Both the position numbers and the translations under genes were made by a program. 64,000 nt of DNA. It comes from Candidatus Avedoeria danica. Its GTDB lineage: Bacteria > Chloroflexota > Anaerolineae > Epilineales > Epilineaceae. The DNA lies in assembly GCA_016703025.1 (NCBI GenBank), contig JADJCV010000004.1, positions 2,731,501-2,795,500 on the forward strand. The letters run 5' to 3'. A model generated the notes under the pieces. It worked only from the letters and a program-made list of their open reading frames with translations. It was not told the origin of the DNA and did not search any database. Of the stretch, positions 1 through 11,198 are shown in pieces; position 1 is the first letter of the stretch, and every line of letters starts with the position of its first letter.

Positions 1-398
1 ACCGCGATCGTCAGCTCGGTGTTCTTCTCAAGCAACGTGCGCAGTTCCGAGGTGTTCTGGAAGGTGTGCATCGCCAGCTCGGAGTTGATCTGGTCCTCGC
101 GCTTGGCAGCGATCAGCAGGATGGCACCCTGCAGCCCGGCGACCATCGACAGCATCAGGTTGAGCAGGATGTACGGGTACGGGTCGAAGCCGCCCTTCGC
201 GCCTGCGGCGCCGATGTGGAGGACGGAGTTCACCGTCATCCAGACGCCCATGAACGCCAGGAACAGCAGCACGAAAGGCCACGAGCCCATGAGGTTGCGG
301 ACGTGGTCGGCCGCGCGCTCGCCGCGCGTGAGCTGATCGTGTCGCCGAACGCCGGGGTGAAGGTGCCAGCGCGTGGACCATGGCATGGTCGACTCCAT
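1..398 (-). CDS. DUF1003 family membrane protein (partial, 3' end beyond left edge)
   Basis: The reverse strand reads MESTMPWSTRWHLHP, then GERAADHVRNLMGSWPF, a hydrophobic stretch, FDPYPYILLNLMLS and AAKREDQINSEL. This arrangement (R-x-AD, two membrane helices, D-P-[YF]-P-[YF]-hydrophobic-NL, then R-x-x-Q) is the DUF1003 pattern. I infer two transmembrane segments with a cytoplasmic tail; the molecular function of the family is unknown. The ATG at 398 is the first Met in frame, but an upstream TTG is possible because no clear Shine-Dalgarno is visible. The visible part covers about 132 residues and the C-terminus lies outside the window. The gene is divergent from the FmdB-like gene. Confidence 0.85.
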   Translation of the reverse strand, partial: MESTMPWSTRWHLHPGVRRHDQLTRGERAADHVRNLMGSWPFVLLFLAFMGVWMTVNSVLHIGAAGAKGGFDPYPYILLNLMLSMVAGLQGAILLIAAKREDQINSELAMHTFQNTSELRTLLEKNTELTIA

Positions 399-533
399 CG
401 TCGAGGTGAAGGTAAGTGAGCGAGGCAGAATCGTCGGGCAGACATGATTCAACCACCCTCGCGGCCCGAGGCCAAGCGTCGAGAGCAGCCCTACGGCGAT
501 CGCACCGCAATCACGCTGCGTGCGCCTGCCGCG

Positions 534-560
534 TCGACACGCACGGCCGTCGGATACAAT
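534..560 (+). promoter_or_regulatory. Putative promoter for a leaderless mRNA of the zinc-ribbon gene
   Basis: TCGACA (534-539) and TACAAT (555-560) are separated by 15 nt. The start codon at 568 lies only 7 nt downstream of the -10 box, and no Shine-Dalgarno precedes it. Transcription would therefore begin at or next to the ATG. The prediction rests on sequence alone and the spacer is short. Confidence 0.45.
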
Positions 561-567
561 TCGCCCC

Positions 568-1173
568 ATGCCGATCTACCAGTACCTCTGCCCCCACTGC
601 AACCGCATCTACGACTTCCTCTCCCGCACCGTCACCCCTGCGCGCGACCCTGTCTGCCCGCGCTGCTCCTCGACCAACCTGACCAAGCAGGTCTCGCGCT
701 TCGCCGTCGTCCGCGGCGGGCGCAGCGGCGAGGACGACGGCTTCGGCGATGACGGCGGCTTCGGCAGCGGACCCGATCCGCTCAGCGATCCGCACAACGC
801 GGCCGAGATGGAACGCCTCATGGCGGACGCCGAGCACCTGGACGACAACAACCCGCGCGAGCTCGGCCGCTTCATGCGCCGGATGACGGAGCTGGCGGGC
901 GAGCCCGTCGGCCCGGAGATGGACGAGGCGCTGCGCCGGCTCGAAGCGGGCGAGGATCCGGACCGGATCGAGGACGATATGGGGGACATCATGGGCGAGC
1001 TGCCGCCGGACGGCACGCACGACGGGCCGGCGGGGGATGCCGCGTACGTCGAGCCGCAGGCGGGCGCGTCAAGCGGTGATGGCGGCGATGGCGAGGTTGA
1101 CGTCGCCTCCGCGGCCGGCGGGACGGTCAAGCGGGGGCGGCCGGTGAAGGATCGGGGGCTGTACGAGCTGTAG
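568..1173 (+). CDS. FmdB-family zinc-ribbon protein with long acidic tail
   Basis: The N-terminus MPIYQYLCPHCNRIYDF followed by CPRC is the FmdB/CxxC putative regulatory domain: two CxxC knuckles (CPHC and CPRC, about residues 8-33) that should bind one zinc. Most FmdB proteins are 60-110 aa; this one has 201. The extra part is an acidic stretch rich in G and D (about 45-70), a helical region with PDRIEDDMGD, and a basic end KRGRPVKDRGLYEL. The start is fixed by the FmdB motif directly after the ATG. The ATG has no ribosome-binding site and sits 7 nt below a TACAAT box, so the mRNA is probably leaderless. The family is often called a regulator, but the precise role is not established. Confidence 0.85.
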   Translation: MPIYQYLCPHCNRIYDFLSRTVTPARDPVCPRCSSTNLTKQVSRFAVVRGGRSGEDDGFGDDGGFGSGPDPLSDPHNAAEMERLMADAEHLDDNNPRELGRFMRRMTELAGEPVGPEMDEALRRLEAGEDPDRIEDDMGDIMGELPPDGTHDGPAGDAAYVEPQAGASSGDGGDGEVDVASAAGGTVKRGRPVKDRGLYEL

Positions 1174-1379
1174 GCCGGCGGCTCGGATCGGTGGACATGG
1201 ATGGCGATCACACCGGATCGACGGGCGCCCCACGTTCCAACGGGTCGAACGCGCGATTCAACGGGATCAGAAGGACCCATCAACGGCATCAAACCGTCCA
1301 TCCAACGCCGTTAAGTTCAACCGTCACCTCCTTCGTCAACGCCCAACGCGCACCAAGCAACGCTCGACGCGTACCGAAC

Positions 1380-1422
1380 GCGGAAGCCGGCCGACGCGTC
1401 CTCGCCATCGGCCGGCTTCCGC
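1380..1422 (-). terminator. Hairpin downstream of the VWA lipoprotein gene
   Basis: A perfect 15-bp inverted repeat (1380-1394 with 1408-1422, 13-nt loop) lies 15 nt past the stop of the minus-strand VWA gene. No T-tract follows on the minus strand, so it is terminator-like rather than a classical intrinsic terminator. The rest of 1174-1379 holds no gene; it shows many scattered copies of the short word CAACG. Confidence 0.6.
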
Positions 1423-1437
1423 CCGCGCGTTGACGTG

Positions 1438-3456
1438 CTACTTCAGCACGCCGCGCTCCAGTGCGCTGTTGACCAGTTCGACGAACCCCTGCCGATACCC
1501 CGCGCCGTCCGCCCCTCGCCCGGCCGCCGCCATGTCGCCCACCATCGCCCAATCCGCGCTGCCCTTGAACGGCGAGTCGCGCAGCAGCATGCCGAACGCG
1601 GCGACGGCGGCGGCGAAGCGCAGTTCGGTCGTCGCATCGGCCATCGCCTGGCCGCCGTCGATGACCGGGACGGCCATGCGGGCGCTCGCCGCGCCGTCCG
1701 GCTGCTTGTAGCGCAGCTTGACGACGAGCAGCTCGCCCGCCGCGCCCGGATCCGCCGCGGCACCCTGGTAGCGAAGCGGGTCGATCTCGGGCGTCGGCGT
1801 CGGTGTGACGGCCGGGTCGGGCGTCGCCGTCGGCGGCATCAAGCCGGCGAGAGCGGGGTCCCACGTGGCGGAGGGCTCGGGCGTCGGCGACGCAACCGCC
1901 GTCGGGACGGCGCCGCCGGCCGGGACGACCTCGTACAGTGCCGTCATGCTGTGACCGGCCCCCATCTCGCCGCCGTCCTTCGCATCGTCGTTGAAGTCCT
2001 CGGCCGCCAGCAGCCGGTTCTCGTAGCCCAGCAGGCGGTAGCCGGCCACCGTCGCCGGGTTGAACTCGACTTGCAGCTTCACATCCTTGGCGATCGTCAC
2101 CAGCGTCCCTCCCAGCTCCTCGACGAACACCTTGCGTGCCTCGGCCGGCGTGTCGATGTAGGCGTGCTGTCCGTTGCCCCGGCCGGCGAGCGCCTCCAGC
2201 ATGTCGTCGCGGACGTTGCCCGTCCCGAAGCCGAGGACGGTCAGGAAGACCGGCTTGTCCGCGCCGCCCTCCTTCGCCCGCGTTTCGACGAGCCGCTTGA
2301 GCTGCTCGGGATCGTCGACGCCGACGTTGAAGTCGCCGTCCGTGGCGAGGATGATCCGGTTCACGCCCCCGTCGATATAGGCCGAAGCGGCGACGTCGTA
2401 CGCCAGCGCGATCCCATCGCCGCCCGCCGTAGAGCCGCCGGCCTCCAGCCCCTCGATCGCCGCGGCGATGGCGGCGCGGTCGTGGCCGGCCGTCGGCGGC
2501 AGCACGAGGCCCGAGCTGCCGGCGTAGACCACGATCGACACCCGGTCGTTCTCCTTCAGCTGGTCGATCAGCAGCCGCAGCGCGAGCTTGACCAGCGGTA
2601 GCTTGTTCTCGACCTGCATCGAGCCCGAGACGTCGAGGAGGAACACCAGATTGGCCGCCGGCCGCGCGTCGTTGTCGATCGCCCGCCCCTTGATCCCGAT
2701 CCGCACGAGGCGGTGATCCGGCGCCCACGGCGCTTCGGCGGACTCGATGTGCACCGCGAACGGGTCGTCGCCGCTGGGCGGCGGATCGTCGAAGCGGAAC
2801 GCGTTCAGGAGTTCCTCGACCCGCACCGCGTCACGCGGCGGCCGGTCGCCGGCCGTCAGGAAGCGACGCACGTTGGCGTACGAAGCGGAGTCGACGTCGA
2901 GCGCGAACGTGGACAGCGGCGCGCCGGCGGCACCGAGGAACGGGTTGTCGTAGATCGGCGCGTAGCGCTCGCCCGACGGGTCGTCCTCCTGGGCGGCCCG
3001 CCCACCCATCGGCAGCCGAAGCGGCAGCTCGCCCATGTGCGTCGCCGGCGCGCCGCCGTTGCCGTAGCGGGCGGGGGCAAGGTCGGGGAACAGGCCGTTC
3101 ACCGTCGCAGATCCGCCGCCACCAAACATGGCGACCGGTGCCGGCGCCATCGCACCGCCCGTTCGCGGCGCCAGCGGCACGGGCGTCGAACGGAGGAGCG
3201 CGGCGAGGGCCGTCACGGTCACTTGGAGCGGTGGAGCGACGACCGGCGTCGGTACGGCGGACGGCGTGTCGGGTGCGGCCGCGATGACCGGAGGCGTCGG
3301 CGCGGCGGCGGCGGCGGTCGGTGAGGACGGGGGTGCGGGCGGCAGCGTCGGCGCGCTGCGGCAAGCGGCGGCGGCGGCGATGACGGCGGCGGCGGCAACG
3401 ACGGCGGACAGGACGGAAGGGGACAGGACCGGAATCGTGGACATCGGCCGGGACAT
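1438..3456 (-). CDS. YfbK-type von Willebrand factor A domain lipoprotein
   Basis: The protein has 672 aa. A hydrophobic N-terminus ends in the lipobox-like AAAACRSAP, so it should be a lipoprotein. A Pro/Ala/Thr-rich linker follows, then the YfbK N-terminal region (NPFLGAAGAPLSTFALDVD, VEELLNAFRFDDPPP) and a VWA domain with the metal-binding MIDAS motif LLDVSGSMQVENK, a Thr/Asp-containing GGSTAGGDGIALAY and ILATDGDFNVGV. A DUF3520-type C-terminal domain ends the chain. The start at 3456 is preceded by GAGGAGG with 5-6 nt spacing, which favours it over an upstream in-frame ATG at 3480. The family probably mediates metal-dependent protein contacts at the cell surface; the ligand is unknown. 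It is transcribed alone, with a hairpin behind it. Confidence 0.9.
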   Translation of the reverse strand: MSRPMSTIPVLSPSVLSAVVAAAAVIAAAAACRSAPTLPPAPPSSPTAAAAAPTPPVIAAAPDTPSAVPTPVVAPPLQVTVTALAALLRSTPVPLAPRTGGAMAPAPVAMFGGGGSATVNGLFPDLAPARYGNGGAPATHMGELPLRLPMGGRAAQEDDPSGERYAPIYDNPFLGAAGAPLSTFALDVDSASYANVRRFLTAGDRPPRDAVRVEELLNAFRFDDPPPSGDDPFAVHIESAEAPWAPDHRLVRIGIKGRAIDNDARPAANLVFLLDVSGSMQVENKLPLVKLALRLLIDQLKENDRVSIVVYAGSSGLVLPPTAGHDRAAIAAAIEGLEAGGSTAGGDGIALAYDVAASAYIDGGVNRIILATDGDFNVGVDDPEQLKRLVETRAKEGGADKPVFLTVLGFGTGNVRDDMLEALAGRGNGQHAYIDTPAEARKVFVEELGGTLVTIAKDVKLQVEFNPATVAGYRLLGYENRLLAAEDFNDDAKDGGEMGAGHSMTALYEVVPAGGAVPTAVASPTPEPSATWDPALAGLMPPTATPDPAVTPTPTPEIDPLRYQGAAADPGAAGELLVVKLRYKQPDGAASARMAVPVIDGGQAMADATTELRFAAAVAAFGMLLRDSPFKGSADWAMVGDMAAAGRGADGAGYRQGFVELVNSALERGVLK

Positions 3457-3632
3457 TGAAGCCTCCTCGCGCTCGGCCATGGATCAGGGCCCCATGATGT
3501 GCGAGGATTCCGTGCAATTGGTGGGCCATTGACCGCCGCGCGACCGCTGATTGCCCGACGCTGGGGCTTGGCTCCCCCGCGCGAACGGCGCCTACGGCCC
3601 AGTGTTCGTTCGCACGCCCCGAGGCGATCTGC

Positions 3633-5432
3633 CTACGGCACGAACGCCACCGGCAACACCACCCACCCTCGTCCCGGCACAGGCACCGTCGGCACGGCGG
3701 CCGTGGGGCGCGGTCCCGGACCGGGCGTCGCTCCGCCGCGTTCCCCTTCGATCAGGTCCCACAGATCGCACTTCGCCGCGCGCCATCCGGCCGTCATCGC
3801 CTGCTTGGCGCCCAGCAGCATGCCGTTGTCGGCAGCTGGGTCGTACCGCGTCCACGCGACCGGGTCGTCGGCTGCTTCCCCCGCCGCTGCTGCCGCACCG
3901 GCCCCGGTTCCTGGCTCATCCAGTGCCGCGACCCGCGCCCAGTAACCCTGCATCGCCGCCGCCAGTTGACGCGCCTCGGGCGTGAGCGCGGCGCCGAGCG
4001 GGCTGGAGAAATCGGCGAAGAGGAACGGGATCTCCGCGCCGTGATGGCTGCCGAGGTCGCGCTGGCGCGCGAGGGCTGTGACGAACGCGTAATGGTAGAG
4101 CCACGTGGGGTGGCCGATCGCGGCGCGCGCACGGGCGACGCGGCGGGTCGGGCAGACGAAGCCGGCGTCGCCGGTGACGTCGGCGAGGGCAAGCCACGGC
4201 GCGTCGTACATGGCGACCGGGTACAGGGCGAGCACGGCGGGTGCGCTCGCACGATAGAGACTGCGCACCGTCGCTTCGTAGCCCGCCGCGGTCAGCGTCG
4301 CTTTGAACGGCAGCGCGAAGACCGTGCCCTCGTCGGCATTCGCGCCGAGGACGAAGGGCACGCGGCTCGCCGGGCCGTCTCCACGGGCGAGGGCCTGCAT
4401 GGGCGGCTCGGGCAGGGCGTGACCGTCGATGACGAGGTCGTAGGTTTCGGCGCCCGGGTTCAGGATGCCGATCTCGCCCGGCAGCGCCGCGAGCACGGCG
4501 GCTGTGGGCAGCGCGCGCAGGCACGCGCCGACGTCCGGTGCGGCTGCGCATCCGGCAGCCGCGGCGAAGCGCCCGCCTTGGTCGGTGGCCGGCGGCAGCG
4601 GACCCGCACCGTCGAGGCGGCGAAGCGCATCGCGGCAGGCGCCGCTCTGCATGATCGCCCCGTGGAACAGGCCGGCCGCCAGGGGCGATGCGAGCAGCGC
4701 GCAGACGCTGACACCGCCGGCCGACTCGCCGAAGATCAGCACCCGTTCCGGGTCACCACCGAACGCCGCGATGTTGTCCTGCACCCAGTGCAGCGCCTGG
4801 ATCTGATCGAGCAGCCCATAGTTGCCGGCGCCGGGCGCCGAGTTCGGTTGGTCGATGAAGGCCGGGTGGGCCAGATAGCCGAGCGCCCCGAGGCGGTAGT
4901 TGGCCGTCACGACGACGACGTTGCCGTTCGTCGCCAAGCCCTTGCCGTCGTACAGCGGATCGACGGCCGATCCCTGAACCAGGCCGCCGCCGTGGAACCA
5001 GACCATCACGGGCCGCCGGGTCGTGCCGTCGCCGCGGTCCGGTCGCCAGATGTTGAGCTGGAGGCAGTCCTCATCCCACGCGGGCGGCGGCGCATCCGGC
5101 CGCAACGCCGAGCCGCCCGTCTGCGGGCACGCCTTTCCGATCGTCGTCGCGTCCAGCTCCAACGCCCGCAATGCCGGCGGCTGGGGCGAACGCCAGCGCA
5201 GGGCGCCGGTGGGCGCCTGCGCGAACGGGACGTTCTTCCAAGCGATCGCCATCCCGTCGAACGCGCCGCGGACCGCACCCTCTGTCGTGAGCGCGACGAG
5301 CGGACTGTCGAACTGTGCGCCCACCGGCGGGCGTGGGGACATCACTGCGCCGGACGCAGCCACGGCACCCACGGCGATCGCGACGGCCACGGATCGACGG
5401 GCGAAGTGCGTCGGGCGAATGCGTGCGGGCAT
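3633..5432 (-). CDS. Secreted type-B carboxylesterase/lipase
   Basis: The 599-aa protein belongs to the alpha/beta-hydrolase carboxylesterase type B family. After a signal peptide (MPARIRPTHFARRSVAVAIA to about AAS/GAQF) come the family hallmarks EDCLQLNIWRP, VMVWFHGGGLVQGS (oxyanion hole), the nucleophile elbow FGESAGGVS (Ser237), GANADEGTVF (acidic residue) and GSHHGAEIPFLF (His). The catalytic triad therefore looks complete and the enzyme should hydrolyse esters outside the cytoplasm; the substrate is unknown. The start at 5432 has CGGAGG with 7 nt spacing; an upstream ATG at 5579 would put 49 unsupported residues before the signal peptide and overlap recO. The last residues, PGRGWVVLPVAFVP, after a Pro/Thr linker resemble the LP motif seen in other exported proteins here. 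Confidence 0.92.
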   Translation of the reverse strand: MPARIRPTHFARRSVAVAIAVGAVAASGAVMSPRPPVGAQFDSPLVALTTEGAVRGAFDGMAIAWKNVPFAQAPTGALRWRSPQPPALRALELDATTIGKACPQTGGSALRPDAPPPAWDEDCLQLNIWRPDRGDGTTRRPVMVWFHGGGLVQGSAVDPLYDGKGLATNGNVVVVTANYRLGALGYLAHPAFIDQPNSAPGAGNYGLLDQIQALHWVQDNIAAFGGDPERVLIFGESAGGVSVCALLASPLAAGLFHGAIMQSGACRDALRRLDGAGPLPPATDQGGRFAAAAGCAAAPDVGACLRALPTAAVLAALPGEIGILNPGAETYDLVIDGHALPEPPMQALARGDGPASRVPFVLGANADEGTVFALPFKATLTAAGYEATVRSLYRASAPAVLALYPVAMYDAPWLALADVTGDAGFVCPTRRVARARAAIGHPTWLYHYAFVTALARQRDLGSHHGAEIPFLFADFSSPLGAALTPEARQLAAAMQGYWARVAALDEPGTGAGAAAAAGEAADDPVAWTRYDPAADNGMLLGAKQAMTAGWRAAKCDLWDLIEGERGGATPGPGPRPTAAVPTVPVPGRGWVVLPVAFVP

Positions 5433-5535
5433 GGCGGGTCCTCCGAAGGGTTGGATCGCTTCTTCGGCTAGAATAGCGCCTCCGGCGGCGGGCGATCCAT
5501 ATGCCCCGCCGCTGTTCGCGTCCCCGAGGTCCTCC

Positions 5536-6452
5536 ATGAGCCGCGTCCGCTTGCAGAAGGCCGAAGCGATCGTCCTCAAGCGCCACGATTACGGCGAGGC
5601 GGACCGGATCCTCACGGTCTACACCCGGCAGCAGGGCAAGATCACGGTCATCGCCAAGGGCGTCCGGCGGATCGCCAGCCGGAAAGCCGGGCACGTCGAA
5701 CTCTTCACGCACGCCCAGATGATGCTGGCCGAGGGCCGCAACATGGACGTGCTGACCCAGGCCGAGATGATCGAAGCCTTCCCCCGCCTGCGCGACGATC
5801 TCGTGCGGATGACCTACGCCTACCACATCGCCGAGCTCGTCGACCGCTTCGAACAGGACGGTCACCCCAGCCCTCAGACGTTCCAACTGCTGCGCGATTC
5901 CCTGGCCGCGCTCGGCGATGCCGACGACCCGTTCGTCGTGGCGCGCTACTTCGAATTGCGCTACCTGAGCCTGATCGGCTACCGCCCGCACCTCTTCGAG
6001 TGCGCGCAGTGCGCAACGTCCCTCGAACCGGGCGCCGCCGTATTCAGTCCAGAGGCCGGCGGCGTCGTCTGTCCGGCATGCGCCCGGGCGGTGTCGGACG
6101 GACTGCGGATCGACGATGCCGCGTTCCGCGTCCTGCGCTTTCTCCAAACGCGTGAGATCGGCTTGATCCTCCACCTCGTGCTCCAGTCCGGCACGCGCGG
6201 CCAGGTGGAGCAGGCATTGCACGGCTTCGTGCGCCACCATCTCGAGCGCGAGCTGCGCAGCGTCGAGTTCCTGAACGGCCTGCGGCGCGTCGCACGCACC
6301 GTCGACCTCGCACCCTCGGCGCGCGCCCGGCCCGACACCGTCGGCATCGACGCTGGCGCCGATCGATCTTCAGATCCCGTGAGCGATCCTATGAGAGATC
6401 CCATGAGCGACCCTGTGCCCGATCCCGCGAACGACCCCGTGAGAACCGCCGA

Positions 6453-6456
<4 letters not shown>
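5536..6456 (+). CDS. recO: DNA repair protein RecO
   Basis: The 306-aa protein starts SRVRLQKAEAIVLKRHDYGE, with ADRILTVYTRQQGKI, typical of the RecO OB-fold. It has the central FELRYLSLIGYRPHLFECAQC segment and a zinc site formed by CAQC and CPAC (about residues 157-185). RecO helps load RecA onto SSB-coated single-stranded DNA in the RecFOR pathway. The ATG at 5536 follows GAGG and gives the normal N-terminus; a longer upstream frame is an artefact. The C-terminal tail is unusual: six 12-nt repeat units encode a DPxx-type string (DPVSDPMRDPMSDP and so on). The gene overlaps the glyQS start by 4 nt (ATGA), so the two are translationally coupled. Confidence 0.93.
6373..6444 (+). repeat. 12-nt minisatellite in the recO tail (6 units)
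   Basis: Six successive 12-nt units of the type GATCCCRTGAGM start at 6373, 6385, 6397, 6409, 6421 and 6433. Each encodes Asp-Pro-x-x. The array ends 8 nt before the overlapping glyQS start codon. Because the unit is a multiple of three, changes in copy number keep the frame. Confidence 0.85.
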
Positions 6457-9515
<3,059 letters not shown>

Positions 9516-9562
9516 CACACACGCGGGCCTCACGGATGGTGCGGATCCTCCCGATTCGGACG

Positions 9563-9586
9563 ATGGGCATGGCATGGCATGCCCAT
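9563..9586. terminator. Short hairpin between convergent genes
   Basis: ATGGGCATG (9563-9571) and CATGCCCAT (9578-9586) form a perfect 9-bp stem with a 6-nt loop. It sits between the stop of glyQS and the stop of the convergent transglycosylase gene. There is no T-tract, so its terminator role is inferred from position. Confidence 0.4.
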
Positions 9587-9627
9587 ACCACCGATCCACG
9601 TTGCGAGCCCACTTGCGTTGGCGTTCG

Positions 9628-10878
9628 TCACCGCCCACCGCCAGCATCCAGCCAAGCCTGCGCCTTCCCGACGAGCACGCTGCCGCCGGCCGCCATCCAG
9701 CGCTCGTACGTGGACGATGTCGCGTCAGCGCGCTCGCGCCACATGCCGCCGACCCAGTCGATATAGTGCCGTGTTTCGTTGGGCAGGCTGCCGTCGCGCT
9801 GGTAGCGCATGGCGGTTCCGGGACCGCCGTTGTAGGCGGCTGCGGCGAGCGTGACGGACTTCGACCAGTCGGGGTCGTCGGCCTGGCCGAACGACTTCAG
9901 CTGCTGCGCCAGGTACCAGGCGCCGAAGTCGATCGCCACGGCCGGTTCGTTCAAACGCGAAGGGTCGAAGGCGCCAAGGCCGCGCTGGCGGGCGATGTCG
10001 CCGGCGGTGGGGGGCATGACCTGCATGAGCCCTGTGGCACCGGCATGGCTGCGCGCCGACGGGTGGCCGCCCGACTCCACGAGCGTGATGATCGCCAACA
10101 GGTCGGCGGCGACGCCGTGTGTGGCGGCGGCGGCGTTCAGGAGTTCGGACCACGACAGCACCGGCTCCGGCAGCCACGGGATCGCGACCGCTTCGGCGGC
10201 GGACGGCGCGGCGGAAGCGCGAACGGGGGCGTCGCCGATGGCGGAAGCGACTCGGCCGGCGGCGGCGTCAGGGGCGGCACGAACGGCGTCGGAGCCCGCC
10301 AATCCGGTGGCGGTCAGGCCGTCGTCTGCCGCTGCGGCGACATCAGCCGCGTCGCGCCCCGCGTCCACGGGTTCGAACGGGACGACCGATGCCGCCGACG
10401 AGGCGCCGCCGGCCGAGGACCCACCGTCGAACGCAAGGACGGGCGGATCCCCCGCGTGCACGGTGACGCCGCCGGCAGGAACGAAGCCGCGCACGTCATG
10501 GCCGTCGATCTCGGCCGCGACCCAGTAGTCGACGCCGCTCGCCCAGGCATCACCGAATGCCACGCGTCCTCCGATCCCAACCCGTGTGCCCGCCGGCAGC
10601 AGGGCCACCGTCTCGCCACCGCCTGGCTCGGTTCGCACGGCGACACGTTCCTGTACATCCCCGGCGGCAAAGCTCATGAACACCGGCGCTTCGACACCGT
10701 TTGAATGGGCGTCGGACGGCGTACCGCGCAGGCTGCCGACAAGGGCCGCCACCCCCAGCGCTCCGAAGGCGATGGCGACGACGGCGGCCGGTCGCAGGCC
10801 GCGCAGGACGACCGGCCGCCGTGGGACGCGGACCTCGAGGGTGGGTATCGAATCGAACGTTGGGGTGGCGGCAGCCAT
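9628..10878 (-). CDS. Membrane-anchored lytic transglycosylase with SH3-like domain
   Basis: The 416-aa protein has one N-terminal membrane helix (about residues 28-50, PAAVVAIAFGALGVAALVGSL). An SH3-like segment follows (RVAVRTEPGGGETVALLPAG ... YWVAAEIDGHDVRGFV), then an Ala/Asp-rich linker and a C-terminal SLT/lysozyme-like domain. The SLT hallmarks are LLAIITLVESGG (catalytic Glu), AGATGLMQVMPPTA, NIxxG-type FDFGAWYL-like helix and AAAYNGGPG. It should cleave the glycan strands of peptidoglycan outside the membrane. The start at 10878 avoids 58 upstream residues that would lie across the promoter. The promoter at 10932-10959 carries a LexA-like dyad, so SOS-type control is possible. Confidence 0.88.
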   Translation of the reverse strand: MAAATPTFDSIPTLEVRVPRRPVVLRGLRPAAVVAIAFGALGVAALVGSLRGTPSDAHSNGVEAPVFMSFAAGDVQERVAVRTEPGGGETVALLPAGTRVGIGGRVAFGDAWASGVDYWVAAEIDGHDVRGFVPAGGVTVHAGDPPVLAFDGGSSAGGASSAASVVPFEPVDAGRDAADVAAAADDGLTATGLAGSDAVRAAPDAAAGRVASAIGDAPVRASAAPSAAEAVAIPWLPEPVLSWSELLNAAAATHGVAADLLAIITLVESGGHPSARSHAGATGLMQVMPPTAGDIARQRGLGAFDPSRLNEPAVAIDFGAWYLAQQLKSFGQADDPDWSKSVTLAAAAYNGGPGTAMRYQRDGSLPNETRHYIDWVGGMWRERADATSSTYERWMAAGGSVLVGKAQAWLDAGGGR

Positions 10879-10931
10879 GGCGCTGAATCCTTGGGTTACG
10901 GGCGTGCGACGGTTCCGCCCGGGGAGCGACA

Positions 10932-10959
10932 AGTATAGAACGGATGTTCTACATGTCAA
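10932..10959 (-). promoter_or_regulatory. Sigma70-type promoter with LexA-like operator between -35 and -10
   Basis: On the minus strand TTGACA (10954-10959) and TATACT (10932-10937) are separated by 16 nt. The spacer carries the perfect dyad AGAAC-ATCC-GTTCT (10937-10950), which includes GAAC-N4-GTTC, the form of the SOS box described for Bacillus. A repressor bound there would cover the promoter. The promoter reads toward the transglycosylase. Binding by LexA is inference. Confidence 0.6.
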
Positions 10960-10999
10960 TCCCCGTTTCGGGGCCATGCCCTGCCAAGCGTGCGAAAAC

Positions 11000-11028
11000 T
11001 TGCCATCCGTGGACCGCCTCCCTATCGT
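11000..11028 (+). promoter_or_regulatory. Putative promoter of the DEAD-box helicase gene
   Basis: TTGCCA (11000-11005) and TATCGT (11023-11028) are spaced by 17 nt. Transcription from here would give a 5' leader of about 160 nt before the ATG at 11199, starting almost directly with the hairpin at 11040-11066. Confidence 0.4.
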
Positions 11029-11039
11029 TATCGTCAATT

Positions 11040-11066
11040 GCCCGCCAGGCAACGTGCCTTGCGGGC
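11040..11066 (+). promoter_or_regulatory. 5'-proximal hairpin in the DEAD helicase leader
   Basis: GCCCGC-C-AGGCA pairs with TGCCT-T-GCGGGC around an ACG loop, with one internal mismatch. It lies just after the predicted transcription start of the helicase gene and has no T-tract, so it looks like a leader structure rather than a terminator. Helicase genes of the cold-shock type are often controlled through long structured leaders, so autoregulation is a reasonable hypothesis. Confidence 0.4.
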
Positions 11067-11198
11067 TCGTTACCAGCGCTTCATCCTCCGCTTGCTCAGC
11101 GCCAGACTGCTTTCAGGTTTGCCGTCGTCGAGTAGGGTGGCCTCTTGGGTCCCCGTGAGCGGAATGCTGATCGTGCTTCGCTCATGAGAGGAAAACCC

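Larger units (their letters stand above)
10879..11198. other. 320-nt divergent control region between transglycosylase and DEAD helicase
   Basis: No gene is seen here. The region holds the minus-strand promoter and dyad (10932-10959), a short hairpin at 10961-10973 (CCCC-GTTTC-GGGG), a plus-strand promoter (11000-11028), and a strong hairpin at the predicted 5' end of the helicase leader (11040-11066). A leader of about 160 nt follows. Confidence 0.6.

Noticed and set aside
1174..1379. Repeated CAACG words suggesting a regulatory array or small gene
   Set aside because: Spacing is irregular and no open frame of natural composition is present; short GC-rich words recur by chance.
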